Source: an uncultured Collinsella sp. | GTDB taxonomy: Bacteria; Actinomycetota; Coriobacteriia; Coriobacteriales; Coriobacteriaceae | Reading direction: 5' to 3' | NCBI GenBank assembly: GCA_900541035.1 | Contig: UQIN01000002.1 | Coordinates: 1 to 64,000 of the forward strand | DNA: 64,000 bases | Shown here: one piece after another, positions 56,518-63,538 of the stretch | How the letters are laid out: the number at the start of each line of letters is the position of its first letter | Numbering within the stretch: the stretch's first letter is position 1 | Translations under genes and position numbers: made by a program | The notes under the pieces: model-generated | Database searches by the model: none | Told to the model about the DNA's origin: nothing | The model's input: only the letters and a program-made list of their open reading frames with translations

Positions 56518-57036
56518 TTACGCCTCGTTTTCGATGGTGGCGCGGGCACGCTCGGCAGTCAGTTCTGCCAGACGCTCCTCGTCTACCAGGGTGAGGCCCT
56601 TGGTCGGACACGCCTCGGCACACGCCGGACCGCCGGGACGGTCCACGCACAGGTCGCACTTGAGCACGAAGCTCTTAGTCTGCGAACCCACGCGAACGTC
56701 ACCCATCAAGACGGGGACCTGCGTGGTCGCCACGCTCACGGCGCCAAAGGGGCATGCCATGACGCAGCTCTTGCAGCCGATGCAGTTGTCCTCGTTGACG
56801 CCGATGCGATGGTTCTTTGGATCAAAGAACAAGGCGCCCGTGGGGCAGGCCTTGGCGCACGGAGCGTCCTCGCAGTGGTGACATGCCACCGGCGCGGAAA
56901 TCTCGTAGGTGCGCGTTACGCGCAAGCGAGGTGCGGCGATGTTGCCGGGAATATCGTGCGCCTCGATGCACGCCGCCATACAGGTTTGGCACCCAATGCA
57001 GCGTGAAGAATCAGCCACGACTCGTTTATTGCCCAT
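56518..57036 (-). CDS. hydN: Formate-dehydrogenase-linked 4Fe-4S protein (HydN/HycB family)
   Basis: 172 residues from the ATG at 57036 (GGAGGGAG upstream); longer open frames lack a ribosome-binding site. Four 4Fe-4S motifs are CIGCQTCMAACIEAH, CHHCEDAPCAKACPTGAL, CIGCKSCVMACPFGAV and CDLCVDRPGGPACAEACP. It is the first gene of the hydrogenlyase transcript and lies 75 bp before fdhF, as hydN does in E. coli. It probably shuttles electrons from FdhF. The similarity to HyfA means the two could be partly interchangeable. Confidence 0.9.
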   Translation of the reverse strand: MGNKRVVADSSRCIGCQTCMAACIEAHDIPGNIAAPRLRVTRTYEISAPVACHHCEDAPCAKACPTGALFFDPKNHRIGVNEDNCIGCKSCVMACPFGAVSVATTQVPVLMGDVRVGSQTKSFVLKCDLCVDRPGGPACAEACPTKGLTLVDEERLAELTAERARATIENEA

Positions 57037-57187
57037 GTTGTTCACTCCCTCCTGAATCCCATGCCGGAGAGACCCTGTCGACGTTGCCCCGGACCGCCCG
57101 TGGTCCGGCATCGACGAATCGAATGCATGCGGCGAAACATGCACTCGGTAGAGTTTCTCCAACGATATACAGGTTAAATATACGCAG

Positions 57188-57239
57188 TTGCAGGGGGCAA
57201 ACTTGAGCATAGGCCCTGCAATACGGGTGTATTGCAGGG
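57188..57239. promoter_or_regulatory. Candidate operator array upstream of the hydrogenlyase operon
   Basis: A perfect 11-bp inverted repeat CCCTGCAATAC / GTATTGCAGGG (57214-57239, 4-bp spacer) lies 178 bp upstream of hydN. A third TTGCAGGG half-site is at 57188-57195 in the same orientation as the right arm. It could bind a formate- or redox-responsive regulator. No sigma-54 promoter (TGGCAC-N5-TTGCA) is present. Confidence 0.5.
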
Positions 57240-57422
57240 GTTTTGGCAGGTTGGAATTATTCTCTAGAAGCTATAAAGGTGAGTGTATTACATGCGTACA
57301 TCCAAGGGAGATTTCACGCTCGTTTCTGAAAGATGTAGTACGTTTGTAATATCGTTTACACTCAATTACTCTAGTGCAATAAAGTAGTGGTTGTAAGATT
57401 GGCTATTATTAGCCGATGTTGT

Positions 57423-57438
57423 ATTTGACTATTCAAAT
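57423..57438 (+). promoter_or_regulatory. Palindromic operator before the antitoxin gene
   Basis: ATTTGA-CTAT-TCAAAT is a perfect 6+6 inverted repeat 26 bp before the antitoxin ATG. Type II antitoxins usually repress their own promoter through such a site. Confidence 0.5.
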
Positions 57439-57464
57439 TGCACGCTCATTAAGGGAGGCCAGTG

Positions 57465-57788
57465 ATGTCATCGACTCAAAAACGAGCCATCCTGCAGGTG
57501 CGCATTCGCGAGGAAGACAAGCAGCATGCCGAGCGTCTCTACGACGCCATGGGCACATCGCTCGCCGAGGCTGTCCGTCTATTTGTCGCGCAGAGTATTT
57601 TGATGCGCAAGCTCCCCTTTCAGCCGGTCGCCGTGCGCTCCAAGGACGGCACGTCCGCCTATGGACTGCTCAAAGCATATGGGGACCCCAATCGCCGCTC
57701 CGAGGAGCGCAATGCCTGGATTGAATACCTAGCCACAGAAAGCGACAAGTCGGTTTTGGGTCCCGAGGAAGTAGATATCCATGAGTAG
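57465..57788 (+). CDS. RelB/DinJ-like antitoxin
   Basis: 107 residues from the ATG at 57465 (GGGAGG six bases upstream). The first 50 residues form a ribbon-helix-helix-like DNA-binding domain: AILQVRIREEDKQHAERLYDAMGTSLAEAVRLFVAQSIL. The rest (PNRRSEERNAWIEY) is a flexible toxin-binding tail. Its end overlaps the PIN-domain gene by eight bases, the usual sign of a type II toxin-antitoxin pair. RelB-type antitoxins are more often paired with RelE toxins, so the PIN partner is a mixed pairing. Confidence 0.78.
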   Translation: MSSTQKRAILQVRIREEDKQHAERLYDAMGTSLAEAVRLFVAQSILMRKLPFQPVAVRSKDGTSAYGLLKAYGDPNRRSEERNAWIEYLATESDKSVLGPEEVDIHE

Positions 57789-58257
57789 CACCATCATCGA
57801 CGAGACCGTCATCCTTCGCTACCTGCTTGACGACGACGAGGTCCTGTCACCGCGCGCTGCCAAGGTCATCGCCACGCGCACCGCACGTGTCTACCCCGAA
57901 ATCATCACGCGCGTCGTGGTCACGCTGCGCGACGTCTATAAGGTTCCCCGCGTTGAAATTGCTGCGGCCATGAAAAGGCTGCTCGATGACGTCATGGTCG
58001 ACGAGCCCACCGTTGTCGCCCTTGCCGTCAAACTCTTCGGCAAGACCCATATGGACTTTACCGACTGCCTCCTCGCAGCCCGAACCGCCATCTACAACGA
58101 TGATGTCGTGAGCTTTGGCAAGCCCATCATCCAAGGCATGATCGACTACCGCCGCCAGCGCCAAACCGCCGCCGACGCCCGCAGCCGAAGCACCGACGCC
58201 CGCGGACACGGCACCGACTCCACCATCGACAAGCTCCGCCACCAATCCCGCCACTAA
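57781..58257 (+). CDS. PIN-domain toxin
   Basis: 158 residues. Acidic residues typical of PIN nucleases are in SSTIIDETVILRYLLDDDEV (N-terminal aspartate), EIITRVVVTLRDVY, and MDFTDCLLAARTAIYNDDVVSFGK (two aspartates near the C-terminus). It is expected to cleave RNA when free of its antitoxin. The tail after residue 125 (RRQRQTAADARSRSTDARGHG) is low in complexity and probably disordered. Confidence 0.75.
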   Translation: MSSTIIDETVILRYLLDDDEVLSPRAAKVIATRTARVYPEIITRVVVTLRDVYKVPRVEIAAAMKRLLDDVMVDEPTVVALAVKLFGKTHMDFTDCLLAARTAIYNDDVVSFGKPIIQGMIDYRRQRQTAADARSRSTDARGHGTDSTIDKLRHQSRH

Positions 58258-58303
58258 CCGACAGGCAACGGCATCGCCCGCCACTCAGCCCCATCCCCTC
58301 TTA

Positions 58304-58370
58304 AGTTGCGGTGAAATAGTTCCTGGATTTAGGCTTATTCGAGCCTTTCAGGAACTATTCCACCGCAACT
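58304..58370. repeat. 67-bp palindromic element A, copy 5 (subclass 2)
   Basis: The outer arm AGTTGCGGTGAAATA pairs with TATTCCACCGCAACT (one A-C mismatch). The inner GTTCCTGG and CAGGAAC belong to subclass 2, and the tip has its own AGGCT/AGCCT stem. It lies 47 bp past the PIN toxin stop. Confidence 0.85.
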
Positions 58371-58386
58371 TTCTGTAAGGGTGGTT

Positions 58387-58409
58387 TTTAGTGCCGCCGA
58401 GGGGCACTA
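58387..58409 (+). repeat. Short inverted repeat after element A copy 5
   Basis: TTAGTGCC / GGCACTAA arms around GCCGAGG, in the 298-bp gap between the PIN gene and the next coding region. Nothing else is visible in that gap. Confidence 0.35.
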
Positions 58410-58555
58410 ATCAACCGTTTGCCGATATGTTTGGCTACGACTCATGACTCTGACCTGCCCCGTCAAGCTTTTGGTCAGTTCATGGCAAGGTCAGGCGGGC
58501 CAAATATGGGATAGCGTAGTGTCATTCACTCCCCCTCGAGACCATGGGGTCGAAA

Positions 58556-59551
58556 ATGAGTCATGATAAACGCTGTACCAAACCGCAATTAGAGCTGTTC
58601 TTCCGGTTATTCGAGGCCCATCATGGCGGGCACCTGTTTGTAGCTACCAAAAAATGGGATGAACGCTGTGCCTACGCGCTCATGCAAAAAGAGATGATTA
58701 TTCGACTCTACAACCATGTCTACGCTGATCCCGCGTATTGGAATGACCTCGGCGTCGAAGATCGCATCTTTCAATTGGCATCCGCTATTGCGGTCGTTGA
58801 ACCGGATGCCGTGTTTTGTGGAGCAACGGCGGCACTGCTCTATGGCATCGGTTCTGCATATTCGCTTCTCGACAAGGTGCAAGTGCTGCTGCCGCGTTCC
58901 ACCAGACGCGATATGTACGAATTCGTTGAATACCGACGCTGGCGGCCGGGCGACGTATGGCAGCTCGGCCCGTTTACGTTAACGGATCCATATCGCACGG
59001 TGGTCGACATCGCCCGAACGAGCGCTTTTCGATATGCACTAGGCTATGTCGACGGGTTGGCTCGTGAGTACGGTGTCGAGCGTGAAGAATTGCGTGCATA
59101 TGCACAAGCGAACTGCCGCGGACTGCATGGCATCGCGCGCGCATTTGACGTTTTTGAACATATGGATGGCAGATCGGATAACGGTGGAGAATCCGAGGCG
59201 CGGGCGGCAATGATTCTGGCGGGAGTTGCCACACCCGAACTACAGGTTGAAATCACTCGACCGGGAAACGCCGGCTATTATTTGGCAGATTACGGCTGGC
59301 AGATGCCAAACGGCTCTTGGATGCTGGCTGAGCTGCATGGACTAGGCAAGTTTGAGGACGAGTCCCAAAATGATCCGGGACATACTGCGGCAAAAACCTA
59401 TCGAGCTGCCCTCATGCGCGACGCGAACCTGCGTGCCATGGGCCACAACGTCATTCATTTCAAGCTCTCAGACACCTACGATGTCAAAGCGTTCGGCTCC
59501 ATGATGCGCGGCTACGGTATACCAACCACAAAACCCTACGCAGACTCCTGA
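58556..59551 (+). CDS. AbiEi-like protein with a Vsr/DUF559-type endonuclease-like C-terminus
   Basis: 331 residues from the ATG at 58556 (GGGG upstream); ATG at 58544 would add four residues. The N-terminal 160 residues look like the AbiEi antitoxin fold of actinobacterial proteins: AVFCGATAALLYGIGSA, then VQVLLPRSTRR, then LTDPYRTVVDIAR. The C-terminal part has the acidic pattern GGESEARAAMILAGV, then YYLADYGWQMPNGSWMLAELHGLGKFED. This is E...D...E-x-x-x-x-K, as in Vsr/DUF559-like nucleases. Assignment is from motif memory only. No obvious toxin gene adjoins it, and its function is unknown. Confidence 0.55.
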   Translation: MSHDKRCTKPQLELFFRLFEAHHGGHLFVATKKWDERCAYALMQKEMIIRLYNHVYADPAYWNDLGVEDRIFQLASAIAVVEPDAVFCGATAALLYGIGSAYSLLDKVQVLLPRSTRRDMYEFVEYRRWRPGDVWQLGPFTLTDPYRTVVDIARTSAFRYALGYVDGLAREYGVEREELRAYAQANCRGLHGIARAFDVFEHMDGRSDNGGESEARAAMILAGVATPELQVEITRPGNAGYYLADYGWQMPNGSWMLAELHGLGKFEDESQNDPGHTAAKTYRAALMRDANLRAMGHNVIHFKLSDTYDVKAFGSMMRGYGIPTTKPYADS

Positions 59552-59614
59552 CCGGCTGCCCTCATCTTCTCGACAACAGAACCCATCATCGACCCAGCCC
59601 GCTCGGCCTCAATA

Positions 59615-59681
59615 AGTTGCGGTGAAATAGTTCCTGGATAACAGCTTTTGCGGCTAATCCAGGAACTATTTCACCGCAACT
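59615..59681. repeat. 67-bp palindromic element A, copy 6 (subclass 2)
   Basis: The arms AGTTGCGGTGAAATAGTTCC and GGAACTATTTCACCGCAACT are perfect, and pairing continues through TGGAT/ATCCA. The tip AGC-TTTTGCG-GCT is a further small stem. It lies 63 bp past the AbiEi-like gene, between it and the tRNA-Gly gene. Confidence 0.87.
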
Positions 59682-59763
59682 TAGGTGGGGATGTGGGGTC
59701 CCCGGCATGTATATGAAAACGGCTCTGGCACCAAAAGGAGCCAAAGCCGTTAAAGATATCCTA

Positions 59764-59837
59764 TGGAGCGGGCGACGGGAATCGAACCCGCGTCATCAGC
59801 TTGGAAGGCTGGGGTTCTACCATTGAACTACGCCCGC
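59764..59837 (-). tRNA. tRNA-Gly (UCC anticodon)
   Basis: 74 bases with encoded CCA. The acceptor stem GCGGGCG / CGCCCGC is perfect. The anticodon loop CTTCCAA gives TCC. The T arm is CGGGTTCGATTCCCG. Confidence 0.95.
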
Positions 59838-59843
59838 AAGATA

Positions 59844-59920
59844 TGGTCGGGACGACAGGATTTGAACCTGCGACATCCTGCTCCCAAAGCAGGCGCGCTA
59901 CCAAACTGCGCCACGTCCCG
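59844..59920 (-). tRNA. tRNA-Pro (UGG anticodon)
   Basis: 77 bases with encoded CCA. The acceptor stem CGGGACG / CGTCCCG is perfect. The anticodon arm CCTGC-TTTGGGA-GCAGG has TGG, and the T arm is CAGGTTCAAATCCTG. It lies six bases from tRNA-Gly, so both are likely from one transcript. Confidence 0.95.
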
Positions 59921-60011
59921 AAGGTGTTGAGCAGCTAAGGTCTAAACCTTGCGTGTCCCAAAGCGAAGGAAATTATAGGGGAGACTCCCCGCCTGTGCAA
60001 GCGCAGAAACC

Positions 60012-61370
60012 CTAGCTCCTCGAATGTGCGACAAACTTGCTGTGGAGCAGACCGATCACAAACGCCACCACGGCAACCGGCGCCCACGCGGCACCGATGT
60101 CTGCCAGGGGTAGCGCATCAAACGGCAGCCACGCGCCCGCAAAGAACGCATCGCGGACCGAGGTGATCACGCTCTGCACGGCAACCACGCCGCCGACCCA
60201 GACCCACACCTGCGGATGAGCGTCGCAAAAGCCGTGTACCAAACCCATGAGGACCAGCACGATGGCGACGGGATACAAGGCGTTGAGCATGGGCACCGAG
60301 AACATGAGGATCACGTCGAGGCCCACGTTGGAGAGCACGCACGAAAACGCTGCGAACACAAAGGCGAGAATCGCAAAGGGACGGCGCATGGCCTCCTCGG
60401 AGGCCTCCGCTCCCCCTTTAACCACATACGTTTCGCAGAAGTAACGCGCGCAGCAGCTGATGAGGCCGATGCACACGTTCATGCAGGCGAGGAAGAAGAT
60501 GGCGAAGACCACGACCGTGCCGGCAAGCCCAAAGTGCATGGAGGCCGAGCGGGCGAGAATGGCGGCGCCGTTGGTGGCGTCGGACATCACGGTGCCGAGC
60601 TGCATACCGGCAAGGGCCAAACCGCAGTAGATGACGGCCATGAGCACGCCGGCGATCACACCGGAGCGCGAAATCTCAAAGGCCACGCGCTTGTCATCGG
60701 TAACACCCAACTCGTGGATGGTCTCGGCGATGATGATGCCGAAGGCGAGCGACGCAAGCAGATCCATGGTCTGATAACCGGTCAAAAAGCCCTGCACGGT
60801 AGCACCGGCATTGTAGGGAGTCTGCGGCGCGGCAGCCGGTCCCAGCGGCGAGATCACGGCAGCACCCACGACCAGCACGATGTGCGCAATGAGCGCGGGG
60901 CCCGTAATGCGCCCGAGCACGCGCGTGATAACGCCCGGACGCAGCGTGAGCGCAAACGCGACGACAAAGAAGCCAACGGCAAACACCAGGCGAGCCGTGC
61001 CGAGCGAAACGCCCTCGGGCAGTAGCGGCACCAGCATCTCGAAGGCCGTAGAGCTTGTGCGCGGAATGGCCAGGCACGGGCCGATGGCCAAATACACCGC
61101 CGCAACGAAGAATTCGCCAAACTTAGGATGCACGCGCCCAGCCAGCTCGCGGGCCGTGCCGGCGAGCGCGACGGCGATAAATCCCATAACAGGCAGACCG
61201 ATAGCGGCAATCAAAAAGCCGATCATGGCAAGCGGCGTGGCCGTGCCGGCCTGAAGTGCCAGCAATGGCGGAATGATGAGGTTACCGGCGCCAAAGAGCA
61301 TCGAGAACAGCGCAATGCCGACGGTAACGACATGGTCGGAGCGCAGACCGCGCGGTGCGGATGAGGCCAT
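60012..61370 (-). CDS. brnQ: Branched-chain amino acid transport carrier (BrnQ family)
   Basis: 452 residues from the ATG at 61370 (AAAGGTG upstream). About twelve membrane segments; the start VTVGIALFSMLFGAGNLIIPPLLALQAG is characteristic of the LIVCS/BrnQ family. GPCLAIPRTSSTAFEML and GFLTGYQTMDLLASLAFGIII are further family stretches. It imports leucine, isoleucine or valine with a cation across the membrane. It is preceded by the terminator of the selenium cluster and followed by the two tRNA genes. Confidence 0.92.
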   Translation of the reverse strand: MASSAPRGLRSDHVVTVGIALFSMLFGAGNLIIPPLLALQAGTATPLAMIGFLIAAIGLPVMGFIAVALAGTARELAGRVHPKFGEFFVAAVYLAIGPCLAIPRTSSTAFEMLVPLLPEGVSLGTARLVFAVGFFVVAFALTLRPGVITRVLGRITGPALIAHIVLVVGAAVISPLGPAAAPQTPYNAGATVQGFLTGYQTMDLLASLAFGIIIAETIHELGVTDDKRVAFEISRSGVIAGVLMAVIYCGLALAGMQLGTVMSDATNGAAILARSASMHFGLAGTVVVFAIFFLACMNVCIGLISCCARYFCETYVVKGGAEASEEAMRRPFAILAFVFAAFSCVLSNVGLDVILMFSVPMLNALYPVAIVLVLMGLVHGFCDAHPQVWVWVGGVVAVQSVITSVRDAFFAGAWLPFDALPLADIGAAWAPVAVVAFVIGLLHSKFVAHSRS

Positions 61371-61392
61371 AGGCACACCTTTCGGGTCGAAA

Positions 61393-61424
61393 CAAAAACG
61401 GGACGGGCAAAAACACCCATCCCG
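61393..61424 (-). terminator. Terminator of the selD-yedF-DUF3343-desulfurase operon
   Basis: On the minus strand GGGATGGG / CCCGTCCC (one wobble) encloses TGTTTTTG and is followed by GTTTTTG, 24 bp past the desulfurase stop. Confidence 0.8.
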
Positions 61425-61447
61425 CAAGTATAAACGGTCTAGCAGCT

Positions 61448-62587
61448 TTAGCAGGCTAAATCGCGCAAAGCGTCAATCGCGGTATCGACTTCCTCGTCCG
61501 TGTTGAAATACCCAAACGAGAAGCGAACGACACCCTGGCGCTCGGTCCCGAGCGCGCGGTGCATGAGCGGAGCGCAATGGGCGCCGGGGCGCGTCGCAAT
61601 CCCCCACCCTTGCATGAGCGCGTCCGAGATCTCGGCAGAGTCGATATCACCCACGTTGAGTGAGACGATCGTCGAGCGCACGGGCTGGTCAAACGCACCG
61701 TAGAGCTTAATCCCCGGAATCTCGCGCACGCCAGCGAGAAAGCGATCAGCCAGCGCTCGCTCATGCGCCGCGATCGCCTCGACCCCGCCTTGCGCCTCGA
61801 TAAAGTCGAGACCGGCAGAAAGGCCCGCGATGCCGTGGCCGTTGAGCGTGCCCGCCTCAAGGCGCGTGGGCCACTCAAGTGGCTGCAGCGCATCGAAGCT
61901 GTGCACGCCCGTGCCGCCCATGGCCCACGGAGCCACGTCAATGCCCTCCGCCACGACCAGGCCGCCGGTCCCCTGCGGACCCATGAGCCCCTTATGGCCG
62001 GTAAAGCACACTATGTCGAGGCCCATGGCCTGCATATCGACACGCGCCGTACCGGCAGACTGCGAGGCATCGACGATCACAAGCGCACCTGCCGCATGGG
62101 CCATGGCCGCTACGCGCGCAATGTCGACCGCGTTGCCGGTCACGTTGGAGGCATGCGTCACCACCACGGCACGCGTACCCGGCGTGACCAACCGCTCGAG
62201 TTCGTCGTAGTCGAGCACACCGTTTACGTCACAGCCCGCATGCTCAACGGTCACACCCCGCTCCGCTGCCAGGCGGTTGAGCGGACGCAGCACGGAGTTA
62301 TGCTCGAGCACCGTCGTGACCACGCGATCACCGGGACGTACCACGCCGTTGATGGCGGTGTTGAGCGCCGCCGTGGAGTTGGGCGTAAAGCACACATGGT
62401 CCGCCCTCGGGCAACCCAAAAGGCGTGCGAGCTTGGCACGGCAAACGTGAATCGTACGAGCGGCATCGAGGGCACCCGACGTAGCGCCGCGCCCGGCATT
62501 GCCGAGCGAGCGCATCGCCTGCGTCACGGCATCGATGACCGTCTGCGGCTTGTGCATGGTCGTCGCCGCGTTATCCAGGTAGATCAT
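61448..62587 (-). CDS. Cysteine desulfurase-like class V aminotransferase (candidate selenium/sulfur donor)
   Basis: 379 residues from the ATG at 62587, which overlaps the DUF3343 stop as ATGA. MIYLDNAATTMHKPQTVIDAV opens the PLP fold, HASNVTGN and DASQSAGTARVDMQAMGLDIVCFTGHKGLMGPQGTGGL hold the cofactor site with the lysine. The catalytic cysteine is in RPGAHCAPLMH. It would release S from cysteine, or Se from selenocysteine. The gene order selD, yedF, DUF3343, desulfurase suggests a selenium role. Substrate preference is inferred. Confidence 0.85.
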   Translation of the reverse strand: MIYLDNAATTMHKPQTVIDAVTQAMRSLGNAGRGATSGALDAARTIHVCRAKLARLLGCPRADHVCFTPNSTAALNTAINGVVRPGDRVVTTVLEHNSVLRPLNRLAAERGVTVEHAGCDVNGVLDYDELERLVTPGTRAVVVTHASNVTGNAVDIARVAAMAHAAGALVIVDASQSAGTARVDMQAMGLDIVCFTGHKGLMGPQGTGGLVVAEGIDVAPWAMGGTGVHSFDALQPLEWPTRLEAGTLNGHGIAGLSAGLDFIEAQGGVEAIAAHERALADRFLAGVREIPGIKLYGAFDQPVRSTIVSLNVGDIDSAEISDALMQGWGIATRPGAHCAPLMHRALGTERQGVVRFSFGYFNTDEEVDTAIDALRDLAC

Positions 62588-62835
62588 CGCACGACCTCCC
62601 ACATATCAATCACGGTATAGCCCTCGGTAGGAACGCCCGCCGCGGCGAGTTCACCGCGCAGCAACTCCTCATCGGCAGGCAACGCCTTCCACGCCAAGCC
62701 ACAGCCGGCAGCGACCTCCCCGGGCACGGGAATCGTGCGCCCGGGTAGGCCGCGCTCGATGCACAGGGACTCGCAGCCCATGGCGGCCGCCGTGGTGGGA
62801 AACGTGATGACAAGCGCCGGGCGCTTCTCCCTCAT
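62584..62835 (-). CDS. DUF3343 protein (putative Se/S carrier)
   Basis: 83 residues from the ATG at 62835 (GGAG five bases upstream). The DUF3343 core is ALVITFPTTAAAMGCESLCIERGLPGRTIPVPGEVAAGCGLAWKA, with the GCG motif. It lacks the cysteine-rich extension of the copy near mobA. It overlaps the desulfurase start by four bases. The role is presumed transfer of selenium or sulfur. Confidence 0.82.
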   Translation of the reverse strand: MREKRPALVITFPTTAAAMGCESLCIERGLPGRTIPVPGEVAAGCGLAWKALPADEELLRGELAAAGVPTEGYTVIDMWEVVR

Positions 62836-62854
62836 GGCAACTCCAACCAATACG

Positions 62855-63481
62855 CTACGGGCGCACGACGCGTACGGCCTGCTCCATCTTCTCCACGATC
62901 ACATACATGTTGGTGACCTCGCCCACCGCAAGCTGGTCCTTAATGCCAAAGTGGTCCAGGCAGGTACCGCAGGTGAGAATCTCGACACCCTGCTCCGCCA
63001 GCCCCTTCAGGTCATCGAGCACCGGAGAGCCCTCTACGGTGAGCTTGGCGCCGCCGTTGTAGAACAGCATGGTCGCGGGCAGCTCCTCCTGCTGCGTCAC
63101 GGCAAAGATAAAGGCCTTCATGAGCTTGTGGCCCAGCTCGTCGTCGCCGCGGCCCATGCAGTCGGTGTAGACGGAAATGACGAGTTTACCCTTGCCGGCG
63201 CTGGCGTCGCAGAAAGCGGCACCATCCTGCTCGGGATCGGCCACGGCAACGGCGCCAGAGGTCGCCACGGTCACGTGCCACTCGGCGTCAGAAACCTTCT
63301 CGACCGAGGCCGTACAGCCCTTCTCCTGCGCCATCTTGGAGATGTTCTTGACGGCGGTCTCGTTGTCGACCGAGGTCACGACGGCACCCTCGCCTTCAAG
63401 CTGCTTCAGGGCTTTGAGCGTCTTGACGACGGGCAGCGGGCAGGCATCGCCCATGGCATTGACTTCAATCTTGGTAGACAT
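62855..63481 (-). CDS. yedF: Selenium metabolism protein YedF (TusA-like + DsrE-like domains)
   Basis: 208 residues from the ATG at 63481 (AAAGGA upstream). Residues 1-75 are a TusA/SirA domain with the CPLP motif in GDACPLPVVKTLKAL. The rest is DsrE-like, with CMGRGDDELGHKLMKAFIFAVTQQEELPATMLFYNGGAKL and ILTCGTCLDHFGI (conserved cysteines). YedF co-occurs with selD and is thought to bind selenium. It lies 57 bp after selD. Confidence 0.9.
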   Translation of the reverse strand: MSTKIEVNAMGDACPLPVVKTLKALKQLEGEGAVVTSVDNETAVKNISKMAQEKGCTASVEKVSDAEWHVTVATSGAVAVADPEQDGAAFCDASAGKGKLVISVYTDCMGRGDDELGHKLMKAFIFAVTQQEELPATMLFYNGGAKLTVEGSPVLDDLKGLAEQGVEILTCGTCLDHFGIKDQLAVGEVTNMYVIVEKMEQAVRVVRP

Positions 63482-63538
63482 AGTTTTTCCTTTCGAATAA
63501 ATCGTTTTAGAACGGTACATAGCTCAATAAACGTGTCG

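Larger units (their letters stand above)
57037..57464. other. 428-bp divergent regulatory region between hydN and the toxin-antitoxin pair
   Basis: It contains the hydN leader, an array of TTGCAGGG half-sites (57188-57239), an AT-rich stretch (57240-57464) and the palindrome before the antitoxin gene. No coding sequence is supported. Confidence 0.5.

Noticed and set aside
57037..57464. Sigma-54 promoter for the hydrogenlyase operon
   Set aside because: No TGGCAC-N5-TTGCA match exists on the minus strand; the TTGCAGGG repeats do not have the required spacing.
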